Below are positions 48,163-56,013 of a stretch of 64,000 nucleotides of DNA, one piece after another (the first letter of the stretch is position 1; each line of letters opens with the position of its first letter). The notes below the pieces were generated by a model that saw only the letters and a list, made by a program, of their open reading frames with translations, was not told the origin of the DNA and made no database searches. A program made the translations under genes and the position numbers. Origin of the DNA: Roseivivax marinus (GTDB lineage Bacteria; Pseudomonadota; Alphaproteobacteria; Rhodobacterales; Rhodobacteraceae); assembly GCF_900109705.1 (NCBI RefSeq), contig NZ_FOAI01000011.1:1-64000 (forward strand), written 5' to 3'.

Positions 48163-49560
48163 ATGGGCGTTCAGAAACTCTACGCGGGCGCGAAATTGCG
48201 CGATCTGCGCGGCCGGCTCGGGCTGACCCAGAAAGATTTCGCGGGAAAGCTCGGCATTTCGCTGCCCTACCTGAACCAGATGGAGAACAACAACCGGCCG
48301 GTGTCCACCACCGTCCTGCTGGCGTTGGCGCAGGAGTTCGGCTTCGATGTCACCGAGCTGGGCCAGGGCGACGCAGAGCGGCTGGTGGCCGATATCCGCG
48401 AGGCGCTCACCGACCCTCTTTTCGCAGAGGCGCCCGCGGTGCCGGACCTGCGGCTGGTGGCGGCGAACGCACCGGCCTTCGCGCGGGCCTTTCTCGAACT
48501 GCACCGCGCCTACCGCCAGACCCACGAGCGGCTGGCCTCCCTCGACGAGGCGCTGGGGCGCGAGAACACCCAACTTCGCCCGTCCCCTTGGGAGGAGGTG
48601 CGCGACTTCTTCCACTACTGCGACAACTACATCGATGCGGTGGACCGCGCGGCCGAGCGCTACGCCCACCTGCGGCCCGGAGAGCCGACGCTGCGCGACG
48701 CGGTGATGACCCGCCTGCGCGACGCCGGCATCGAAGTCGCGCTGGCCGACACCGACGCGCTACGGCACTTCGATGCGCGGGCGAACCGGCTGACGCTTTC
48801 GGCCCGCGCGCCGCACGAGACGCAAACCTTCCAGATGTTGTTGCAGGTGGCGCTGATCCAGCACGGCCAGCTTCTGGACGCGACGCTCGACCTCGCACGG
48901 TTCCAGTCCGACGCCGCCCGCGACATCGCAAAGATCGGACTGGCCAACTACTTCGCGGGCGCGGCGCTCATGCCCTACACCGCGTTCCTCGCCGCGGCGC
49001 AGGACGTGCGGCACGATCTTGAGCGGCTGGCCCAGACCTTCGGCGCCTCGATCGAACAGGTCGCGCACCGGCTCTCGACGTTGCAGCGTCCCGGCGCGAA
49101 GGGCGTGCCGTTCTTCTTCGTGCGCGTGGACCAGGCCGGCACGATCACCAAGCGGCACTCGGCCACGCGGCTGCAATTCGCCCGCTTCGGCGGCGCCTGC
49201 CCCCTGTGGAACGTGCACCGCGCCTTCGAGACGCCGGGCCGGTTCCTTCGCCAGTTGGCCGAAACGCCCGATGGCGTGCGCTACATCAACCTCGCGCGGG
49301 ACGTCTCCAAGCCGCCGGGACGGTTCGGCGCTCCGGTGCGTCGCTACGCCATTGCGCTCGGCTGCGAGGTCGCCCATGCGCCGCAGCTCGTCTACGCCGA
49401 CGGCATGGACATCTCGCGGGCGGCGGCGTTCGAGCCCATCGGCATCTCGTGCCGGATCTGCGAGCGCCCCGATTGCCACCAGCGGTCGGTCCCGCCGCTC
49501 GAGCGCAAGCTCGAGATCACGCCCGACCACCGGGAGACCCTGCCCTACCGCGTGAAGTGA
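48163..49560 (+). CDS. pccR: short-chain fatty acyl-CoA regulator, PccR type (XRE family)
   Basis: The 465-residue regulator has an N-terminal XRE helix-turn-helix (about 10-66: LRDLRGRLGLTQKDFAGKLG, ISLPYLNQMENNNRPVS). A central IrrE/ImmA-like region follows (HETQTFQMLLQVALIQHG...ANYFAGAALMPY), then the C-terminal ScfR domain with the CRICERPDCHQR cysteine motif. ScfR proteins sense short acyl-CoAs; PccR activates propionyl-CoA carboxylase genes. The position near pccB and the TTTGCAAA boxes upstream of both genes support the name. AAGG precedes the ATG. Confidence 0.9.
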   Translation: MGVQKLYAGAKLRDLRGRLGLTQKDFAGKLGISLPYLNQMENNNRPVSTTVLLALAQEFGFDVTELGQGDAERLVADIREALTDPLFAEAPAVPDLRLVAANAPAFARAFLELHRAYRQTHERLASLDEALGRENTQLRPSPWEEVRDFFHYCDNYIDAVDRAAERYAHLRPGEPTLRDAVMTRLRDAGIEVALADTDALRHFDARANRLTLSARAPHETQTFQMLLQVALIQHGQLLDATLDLARFQSDAARDIAKIGLANYFAGAALMPYTAFLAAAQDVRHDLERLAQTFGASIEQVAHRLSTLQRPGAKGVPFFFVRVDQAGTITKRHSATRLQFARFGGACPLWNVHRAFETPGRFLRQLAETPDGVRYINLARDVSKPPGRFGAPVRRYAIALGCEVAHAPQLVYADGMDISRAAAFEPIGISCRICERPDCHQRSVPPLERKLEITPDHRETLPYRVK

Positions 49561-49567
49561 GCCCGGC

Positions 49568-50266
49568 TCAGCCCGCCGGCCAGCGCGCCGCCATGTCGGC
49601 GGCCAGCGCCCGGTCGGTGTCGTCCGCCTCGCCCGTGGCCCACGGCCGGACGCGCAGACGGAAGGCAGCGAGCGCGATATCCTCCTGCCCGGAGTTCCAG
49701 CGGTAGCCGATGCGGTGCAGGTCCGCCGCCAGATCGCCCGGATCGGCGCGTCCCGTCTCGGGCAGCACGGCGAGCCCGCGCCGCGCGAGCCGCCGCCAGT
49801 CGAAGCGCGGGCCGGGATCGACCTTGCGCCCGATGGCCATGTCGGAATGGCCGATCACGCGGTCGGCCGTCACGTCCCATCGGTCGAAGATGCCCTCGAG
49901 CAGCACCTCCAGCGCCAGCATCTGGGGTTCGGGGAACGGATGAGCGCCGGTATTCGCCAGCTCGATCCCGATCGAACGGGAGTTCACGTCGGTGATCTCA
50001 CCCCAGGCGCCCGCGCCCGCGTGCCAGGCGCGCTCGGCCTCGTCGACCATCTGCCAGACGCGGCCCGTTTCGGAGACGAGGTAGTGCGCGGACACGCCGG
50101 CCTCGGCATCGCACAGCCGGGCCAGCGCCGCGTCGCAGGTCGTCATCGCTGTGTAGTGCAGGACCACATGGTCGGGCACGGCGCCTCCGCGCCGCGCGCC
50201 GAAGTTCGGACTCGGATGAGGGACCGGGATCAGCCGCGTGCGCGCCGGAAGGGCGCCGGGCTCCAC
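49568..50266 (-). CDS. N-acetylmuramoyl-L-alanine amidase, AmpD/AmiD type
   Basis: The 232-residue protein is an amidase_2 zinc enzyme that cuts the lactoyl amide bond of peptidoglycan. It shows NFGARRG, HVVLHYTAMTT (zinc His), VSAHYLVSETGRVWQMVDE, SIGIELANTG and VIGHSDMAIGRKVDPGPRFDW (second His and the Asp). There is no signal peptide, which suggests a cytoplasmic, AmpD-like recycling role. The start at 50266 overlaps the preceding lipoprotein gene by 37 bp; no internal start fits better. Confidence 0.9.
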   Translation of the reverse strand: MEPGALPARTRLIPVPHPSPNFGARRGGAVPDHVVLHYTAMTTCDAALARLCDAEAGVSAHYLVSETGRVWQMVDEAERAWHAGAGAWGEITDVNSRSIGIELANTGAHPFPEPQMLALEVLLEGIFDRWDVTADRVIGHSDMAIGRKVDPGPRFDWRRLARRGLAVLPETGRADPGDLAADLHRIGYRWNSGQEDIALAAFRLRVRPWATGEADDTDRALAADMAARWPAG

Positions 50267-50970
50267 CCGCAGGCGAAGCCGTCACCGTCCGCATCGAGAC
50301 CCTTGCGGTCACGCTCGGGTCCGCCGGAGGATAGGAAGTCCTCCTGCGCGAGATCGTCCGAGGAGTAAGCGGCGCAGTTCCGCGCCTCCTTGGCCTTGGA
50401 CGAGAACGCACCGCGGGAATACTGGGGCTGGCCGACGCTGTTCGTCGTCGACAGCGCGTACTGAACCACGTTGGCGCTCGACCCGCCGGGACGCTGGGGC
50501 AGCGGCTCTGGGGCGATCTGCTGGTAGTTCGCGGTGTTCTGCGCCACCAGCGCCGCGTCTTCCTCGATCGAGCGCTCGCTCGACACCGCGTCGAAATCAT
50601 TCTCGGAGGAGATACCGGCGGAGTTGCTGACCGTGCCGCCCGGCGCCGGGCCGGCAACCTCGGGATACATGCCGCTCGAGCGGGTGTTCGAGCCACCGCC
50701 GTCGATCGCCGCCGCGGCCATCGCGGCGATGTCATCGTCGCCGCCGCCGCCGTTCGAACCGGAGTCCAGCGTGCTTTCGCTGACCGACGGGCTCGAATCC
50801 AGGCGACCGGTGCCGGGGTTCGTCGTCCCTTCGAGCTGAGCGTCCACCCGTGCACGGCGATTGTCGTCGTAGCGGTCGAAGCCAACGGTCGCGCCGCTGT
50901 CGGGAATCGCCGGGGCGCAGGCCTGGGCCAGCACCAGCGCGGCGGTCGGAAGTAGGTAGAAAGAGCGCAT
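50230..50970 (-). CDS. lipoprotein-like protein with C-terminal Excalibur domain
   Basis: The 246-residue exported protein begins with a signal (LLPTAALVLAQACAPA) with a lipobox-like AQAC. It continues with a long low-complexity Ser/Gly/Asn-rich linker (about 40-185) and ends in an Excalibur calcium-binding motif: NCAAYSSDDLAQEDFL, SSGGPERDRKGLDADGDGFA, CGW. Such domains bind Ca2+ at the surface. The role is unknown; its overlap with the amidase gene hints at a shared cell-wall context. Confidence 0.8.
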   Translation of the reverse strand: MRSFYLLPTAALVLAQACAPAIPDSGATVGFDRYDDNRRARVDAQLEGTTNPGTGRLDSSPSVSESTLDSGSNGGGGDDDIAAMAAAAIDGGGSNTRSSGMYPEVAGPAPGGTVSNSAGISSENDFDAVSSERSIEEDAALVAQNTANYQQIAPEPLPQRPGGSSANVVQYALSTTNSVGQPQYSRGAFSSKAKEARNCAAYSSDDLAQEDFLSSGGPERDRKGLDADGDGFACGWSPAPFRRARG

Positions 50971-51002
50971 TCCGTCACTCCTGGTTTCGGACAGGGGCCG
51001 CG

Positions 51003-52490
51003 TTACCACCATTTCTCGGGCTTGGAAACGAAACCTGCCGCACGTTCCAGTGCGTAGGCGGTGTTCAGCAGGTCACCCTCTTCCCACGGACGGCCGATCA
51101 GCTGCAGGCCAAGCGGCAGACCGTTGCGATCCTGCCCGGCGGGCACCGAGATGCCCGGCAGCCCGGCGAGGTTCACCGTCACCGTGAAGACGTCGTTGAG
51201 ATACATCTGCACCGGATCGGCGCTCTGCATCTCGCCCAGCCCGAAGGCCGCCGACGGCGTGGCCGGCGTCAGGATGGCGTCGACGCCATCCGCGAAGGCG
51301 TCTTCGAAGTCCTTCTTGATGAGCGTCCGCACCTTGCGCGCGCGGTTGTAATAGGCGTCGTAGAAGCCCGCCGACAGTACGTAGGTGCCGACCATGACCC
51401 GGCGCTGCACCTCCGCGCCGAAGCCCTCGGCCCGGGTCTTTTCGTACATCTCGACGACGCCGTCACCCTGAGCCAGCTGCGCGCGGCGGCCGTAGCGCAC
51501 CCCGTCGTAGCGCGCGAGGTTCGACGACGCCTCCGCGGGCGCGATCACGTAGTAGGTCGGCAGGGCGTATTTCGTGTGCGGCAGCGAGATGTCGACGACC
51601 TTCGCGCCCGCGTCCTCGAGCATCTTGCGGCCCTCGGCCCAGAGCGCCTCGATCTCCTCGGGCATCCCGTCCATGCGGTACTCGCGTGGGATGCCGATGG
51701 TCTTGCCCTTGATGTCGCCGGTCAGCGCGGCCTCGAAATCGGGCACGGCAAGCTCGGCCGAGGTCGAATCCATCGGATCGTGCCCGGCCATCGCGTTCAG
51801 CATGATCGCGCAGTCGCGCACGTCCTTGGCCATCGGACCCGCCTGGTCGAGCGAAGAGGCAAACGCGATGATCCCCCAGCGCGAACAGCGCCCGTAGGTC
51901 GGCTTGAGCCCGGTGATCCCGGTGAAGGCCGCGGGCTGGCGGATCGAGCCGCCGGTATCGGTGCCCGTCGCGCCGAGGCAGAGATCGGCCGCCACCGCCG
52001 CGGCCGAACCGCCGGAGGAGCCACCCGGCGTCAGCTTGGCGGCGTCGTTGCCGCGCCGCCAAGGGTTCACCGCGTCGCCGTAGACGCTGGTCTCGTTCGA
52101 CGAGCCCATGGCGAACTCGTCCATGTTGAGCTTGCCGAGCATCACGGCACCGGCCTCGCGCAGCTGACGGGTGACGGTGGATTCGTAGGGTGGCGTGAAG
52201 CCCTCGAGGATGCGGCTCGCGGCCTGCGCGGGCACGCCTTCGGTGCAGAACAGGTCCTTGATCCCGAGCGGAATGCCGCAAAGGTCGGGCGCGTCGCCGG
52301 CCTTCAGCCGCGCGTCGGCGGCCGCGGCGCGCTCGCGCGCGATCTCCGGGGTCTTGTGGACCACGGCGCCCAGCGCGTCGGCGCCGTCGATGGCCGTCAG
52401 GCACGCCTCGGTCAGCTCGGCGCTCGTCACCTCGCCCTTGCGCAGCGCGTCGCGCGCGGAGGCGATCGTCATGCCAGTCAGTTCGGTCAT
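51003..52490 (-). CDS. gatA: Asp/Glu-tRNA amidotransferase subunit A
   Basis: GatA is the amidase subunit that releases ammonia from glutamine for transamidation of Glu-tRNAGln or Asp-tRNAAsn. The 495-residue protein has the amidase-signature triad regions: [10 protein letters not shown] (Lys), [18 protein letters not shown] (Ser) and [14 protein letters not shown] (nucleophile Ser). The ATG overlaps the gatC stop by 4 bp. gatB is not in the window. Confidence 0.97.
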   Translation of the reverse strand: MTELTGMTIASARDALRKGEVTSAELTEACLTAIDGADALGAVVHKTPEIARERAAAADARLKAGDAPDLCGIPLGIKDLFCTEGVPAQAASRILEGFTPPYESTVTRQLREAGAVMLGKLNMDEFAMGSSNETSVYGDAVNPWRRGNDAAKLTPGGSSGGSAAAVAADLCLGATGTDTGGSIRQPAAFTGITGLKPTYGRCSRWGIIAFASSLDQAGPMAKDVRDCAIMLNAMAGHDPMDSTSAELAVPDFEAALTGDIKGKTIGIPREYRMDGMPEEIEALWAEGRKMLEDAGAKVVDISLPHTKYALPTYYVIAPAEASSNLARYDGVRYGRRAQLAQGDGVVEMYEKTRAEGFGAEVQRRVMVGTYVLSAGFYDAYYNRARKVRTLIKKDFEDAFADGVDAILTPATPSAAFGLGEMQSADPVQMYLNDVFTVTVNLAGLPGISVPAGQDRNGLPLGLQLIGRPWEEGDLLNTAYALERAAGFVSKPEKWW

Positions 52491-52774
52491 TCCACCACCT
52501 TCGGAACAGCGAAGAAGCCCTCGCGCGCGTCGGGCGCGTTCGACAGGATGGTGTCGGCCATGCCGCCCGAGGTCACCTCGTCGGCGCGGCGTGGAAGGCG
52601 CATGGGCGTTACCGAGACCATGGGCTCGACGCCCTCGACGTCGACCTCCTGCAACTGCTCGATGAAGCCCAGGATGGCGCCGAATTCCTCGGCAAGGGCA
52701 GGCAGCGCGTCGTCGTCGACGCGGATGCGGGCGAGCTTCGCCACGCGCGCGGCGGTCGCGGTGTCGATGGACAT
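52487..52774 (-). CDS. gatC: Asp/Glu-tRNA amidotransferase subunit C
   Basis: The 95-residue GatC stabilises the GatAB complex. Motifs are [39 protein letters not shown] and [12 protein letters not shown] at the C-terminus. The ATG at 52774 gives the usual MSID-type start; an ATG 9 bp upstream is less likely. It overlaps gatA by 4 bp. Confidence 0.95.
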   Translation of the reverse strand: MSIDTATAARVAKLARIRVDDDALPALAEEFGAILGFIEQLQEVDVEGVEPMVSVTPMRLPRRADEVTSGGMADTILSNAPDAREGFFAVPKVVE

Positions 52775-52817
52775 CGGGGGCACCCCTCTTCGTCGTCGGT
52801 CGTATCAGGCCCCGCCT

Positions 52818-53474
52818 TTACCGTCGCGCCCCGCCGCCCGCAAGGACGTGCGCGCGATAGACCTCGATCATCCAGCCCAGCATGACGGCATTGAGCACGT
52901 GCCACAGGAAATGTGTGCCAAGCGGGAAGTCGGGACAGACCGGCCCGTCGAGCGTCCTGAACGCGAGCGAAAGGCACAGGATCGCCGCGCCCGCCGCAAG
53001 CCGGCGCGCGGTCGCGGGCGCCCGCCGCGCGAGCAGTCCCGCGTGCAGGAAGATCAGCAGCGGCACCGGTGCGTAACCGGCCGACCCTCCGAGCGCGTCC
53101 CGAAACGGCAGCACCTGCCCCACGGCCACCATCGCGGGAACCGAGGCCAGCGTCAGCGCCCCTGCCAGCCATCGCGGCTGGTCCCAGAAATCGCGATGCG
53201 CAGCATAGATGTAGAGGACCACGAACAGGAAGATCGGCAGCACGTCGGCCAGTCCCGCCCACGCCTGCGCGATGGTATGGAAAAGCCCCGAACCGATCCC
53301 GATCGCCCCGAGCACGAGCGAGAGACCCCGCGCCTTCGGCAGCCCGTGCATGCGCGGCCATACCCAGAGCGCCGCCAGAACGAAGCCAAGGTTGGTCACC
53401 GCGTTCACCGGCTCGGCCCAAAGACCCGGGCCCACGCGTTCGCAATAGCCGTCTACCGCCGCCGTCCAGTCCAT
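52818..53474 (-). CDS. alkaline-ceramidase-family membrane protein
   Basis: The 218-residue protein has about seven membrane helices and matches the ceramidase/CREST family: DGYCERVGPGLWAEPVNAVT at the N-terminus, GIGSGLFHTIAQAWAGLADV (conserved Ser and His), and a late LGTHFLWHVLNAVMLGWMIE with two His, the zinc-hydrolase pattern. The family hydrolyses lipid amides; the bacterial substrate is unknown. It is 43 bp upstream of gatC on the same strand. Confidence 0.85.
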   Translation of the reverse strand: MDWTAAVDGYCERVGPGLWAEPVNAVTNLGFVLAALWVWPRMHGLPKARGLSLVLGAIGIGSGLFHTIAQAWAGLADVLPIFLFVVLYIYAAHRDFWDQPRWLAGALTLASVPAMVAVGQVLPFRDALGGSAGYAPVPLLIFLHAGLLARRAPATARRLAAGAAILCLSLAFRTLDGPVCPDFPLGTHFLWHVLNAVMLGWMIEVYRAHVLAGGGARR

Positions 53475-53815
53475 GCGCCCCCGCGCCCACCCCGTCTTCT
53501 CGCTCCGAATAGTCCTGGCAGCGTCCGCGCTCCGCCCCCATCGACGACGCCCCCGCCGCTCTTTCTTCCTGGCGCAAATATCCCGGGAGCGCGAGGGCAG
53601 AGCCCTCGTTCCAACGCCGCCACGGGCGCTCGGGTCGAAAACAGCCACCCCCCGTGCCCTTGCCCATCCGAGCCGTTTTGGTGGCAACGAAGCGGACTCA
53701 CGCCGTCGCTCCCGTATCGCGAACCTCCGGCGCACCCGGTCCCCGCGCTAGACCCATCGCGCGGGCAATCTAGGTGCCTCCCCGATCCCAACCGCTTCCC
53801 AAGGAGCCCATTCCC
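53475..53815. other. intergenic region holding repeat copy C
   Basis: A 341-bp non-coding stretch between two divergent genes. It contains dispersed repeat copy C and, at its right end, the ribosome-binding site AAGGAG for the UPF0173 gene. Nothing else stands out. Confidence 0.6.
53565..53608 (+). repeat. dispersed hairpin repeat, copy C
   Basis: TCTTCCTGGCGCAAATATCC is followed by CGGGAGCG and the perfect hairpin CGAGGGC-AGA-GCCCTCG (53592-53608). It shares layout and orientation with copies A and B, about 37-39 kb away. Confidence 0.85.
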
Positions 53816-54508
53816 ATGAAGATCATCTGGCTCGGCCACTCCTCCTTCCGCCTCGAATTCGGCGAGACCGTGCTGCTGCTCGACCCCTGGCTCGACGGCA
53901 ACCCATCCTTCCCCGAGGACCGCAAGGACGAGGCGCTCGACGGCGCCACGCACATCCTGCTGACGCACGGCCACTTCGACCACGCCAGCGAAGTCGTTGA
54001 CCTCGCCAAGTCGCGCAAGCTGCCGGTGATCGGGCAGTTCGACCTGATGGGGCACTGGGAAGACAGCGAGGGGCTCGAGGTCACCGGCTTCAACAAGGGC
54101 GGCACCGTGGACGTCAACGGCATCAAGATCACGATGGTCCACGCCACCCATTCCTCGACCATGCCCGGACCGCACGGACCGGTCTCGGCGGGCAGCGAGG
54201 CCGGATACATGATCGCCGCCGAGGGCCACGTGATCTACGTTTCCGGCGACACCGACGTGATGGCCGACATGGGCGTGTTCCACGCGCTGCACAAACCCGA
54301 CATCGGCATCCTCTGCGCCGGCGGGCACTTCACGATGGACATGCACCGCGCCGCCTACGCGGCGAAGACCTTCTTCGACTTCAAGACGGTCATCCCCTGC
54401 CACTACAAGACCTTCCCCCTGCTGGAGCAGTCGGCGGACACGCTCAAGTCCGAGCTTCCGGGCGTGGACGTGATCGAGCCCGAGGTCCTGACCGCGATCG
54501 AGATCTGA
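53816..54508 (+). CDS. UPF0173 metal-dependent hydrolase (UlaG-like metallo-beta-lactamase fold)
   Basis: The 230-residue protein has the compact metallo-beta-lactamase fold of UPF0173: WLGHSSFRLE at the N-terminus, LLTHGHFDHASEV (HxHxDH, residues about 50-56), SAGSEAGYMI, YVSGDTDVMADM (Asp ligand) and a late VIPCHYKTFP (His ligand). It is a cytoplasmic hydrolase of unknown substrate. AAGGAG lies about 9 nt before the ATG. It reads toward the glycosyltransferase-like gene. Confidence 0.92.
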   Translation: MKIIWLGHSSFRLEFGETVLLLDPWLDGNPSFPEDRKDEALDGATHILLTHGHFDHASEVVDLAKSRKLPVIGQFDLMGHWEDSEGLEVTGFNKGGTVDVNGIKITMVHATHSSTMPGPHGPVSAGSEAGYMIAAEGHVIYVSGDTDVMADMGVFHALHKPDIGILCAGGHFTMDMHRAAYAAKTFFDFKTVIPCHYKTFPLLEQSADTLKSELPGVDVIEPEVLTAIEI

Positions 54509-54647
54509 TCCCGTCGACCGTGCCCGCGCTCATCCAGCGGGCGCGGGCGTTTCCACGTTGCGCAGTCGCGCGCACGTCCGAAACCTCTCGAAGCGCGCCG
54601 CCCGATCCGGCATAATGGCGCGCAAAACGAGCAGCGGACCATCGGAC

Positions 54648-55649
54648 ATGCCGGACGACCGGGCGCTTCCCGCGCAGGTGAACATCCTCGCCGTCGCCCA
54701 GGCCGGGCGGCTGGAACACGAGGCGGCGCTGCTGGCGCTTTCCTTGCAGTCCAGTGGCACCTCCGACCGCTTCCAGCTGGTGATCGCCGAGCCGCAGCCG
54801 GGGCCGCTCTGGCCGGACGATCCCCGTATCTCGGACGACATCCGGCGCCTCCTGACCGACGCGGGCGCCACCATCGTTCCTTTCGAAAGCCGACATTTCG
54901 GCGCGGCCTATCCCTACGGCAACAAGATCGAGGCGCTCACGGCCCTGCCCCCGAACGTGCCGTTTCTTTTCCTCGACACCGACACGCTGGTGCTGTCCCC
55001 GCTCGACTCGGTGCCGTTCGACTTCGACTATCCCTCCGCTTCTCTCCGGCGCGAGGGAACGTGGCCGGTGATCGAGTTGTACGGACCGGGCTACGCGGAT
55101 ACATGGCGCGCGCTCTACGACCGCTTCGGGCTGGACTTCGACAGCTCGCTCGACCCGGCCTGGCCGGACGAGTTCTGGCGCCGCTACCTCTACTTCAATG
55201 CGGGCGTCTTCTGGTATCGCGATCCGCAGGAGTTCGGGCGCCGCTTCCTCGAGACCGCGCTGTCGATCCGCGACGACCCGCCTCCGGAACTGGTTTGCCA
55301 GAGCCTCGATCCGTGGCTTGACCAGGTGGCGCTGCCGCTGGTGATCCACGGTCTTGGCGGCGGGCGCGACGCCGCGGCGCATGAGTGGATAGATGGTCCG
55401 GCCACATGCCATTACCGGCTGCTACCGCTGCTCTACGCGCGAGAGGACGACTGCGCGGTCGAAGTGCTGGAGGCGATCACCGCGCCCAATAAGGTGAAGA
55501 AGGTGCTCAAGACCTACGACCCGATCCGGCTCATGGTCTACCACGGACGCGGCCGGAAGGCGCGCGCGCTCTTCGATCGCGATGATCTGCCCCGCAAGGA
55601 ACAGGCGATCCGCAACCGTCTGAAGCGCGAAGGATTCTGGATGCGGTGA
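54648..55649 (+). CDS. putative glycosyltransferase-like protein (DxD)
   Basis: The 333-residue soluble protein is not firmly recognised. The segment FGAAYPYGNKIEALTALP, NVPFLFLDTDTLVLSPLD, and later RYLYFNAGVFWYRDPQEFGR look like the acceptor and DxD (metal/nucleotide-sugar) regions of GT-A/GT8-type glycosyltransferases, and WLDQVALPLVI agrees with that. The start is uncertain: ATGs at 54648, 54615 and 54558 are in frame, none with a strong ribosome-binding site. It stands 139 bp after the UPF0173 gene. Confidence 0.65.
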   Translation: MPDDRALPAQVNILAVAQAGRLEHEAALLALSLQSSGTSDRFQLVIAEPQPGPLWPDDPRISDDIRRLLTDAGATIVPFESRHFGAAYPYGNKIEALTALPPNVPFLFLDTDTLVLSPLDSVPFDFDYPSASLRREGTWPVIELYGPGYADTWRALYDRFGLDFDSSLDPAWPDEFWRRYLYFNAGVFWYRDPQEFGRRFLETALSIRDDPPPELVCQSLDPWLDQVALPLVIHGLGGGRDAAAHEWIDGPATCHYRLLPLLYAREDDCAVEVLEAITAPNKVKKVLKTYDPIRLMVYHGRGRKARALFDRDDLPRKEQAIRNRLKREGFWMR

Positions 55650-56013
55650 CGCCCCGGACAACGGGCTCTACCGTCAACATTTTGGTGTATACCGACAGGA
55701 TTGTTGCCGCTCGAGCCCATGAATCCGGCATTTTCACCGGCCAATTTCTGCATTTTTAGCAATTGGCGAAAAATAAACTCTGGAACCGAAACGATATTCT
55801 AATTATCCGCGCAATTCGCGGAATTGTAGGGAAATTTTCCTCACGAGACGACGAGCGGCCGTGACCCGAGCCGCTGCAACACGCGCAAAGCGATGTGCCA
55901 GATCACTTTTTTTCGCGCTTCCGCTCACGGCCCCGGCGGAACATCGCCCGGAAGTGCGCGGTTTCTGGCCAGACCCCTCAGTCGCACATCGATATTCACG
56001 AGAGGACCCGACG
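55650..56013. other. AT-rich regulatory-looking region upstream of the PRC-barrel gene
   Basis: This 364-bp interval has no credible gene. It is the most AT-rich stretch in the window around 55680-55850. It contains CCAATT...AATTGG (55741-55746 and 55761-55766) and CCGCG-CAATT-CGCGG (55806-55820), both inverted repeats that could be operators or part of a structured leader. Confidence 0.55.
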
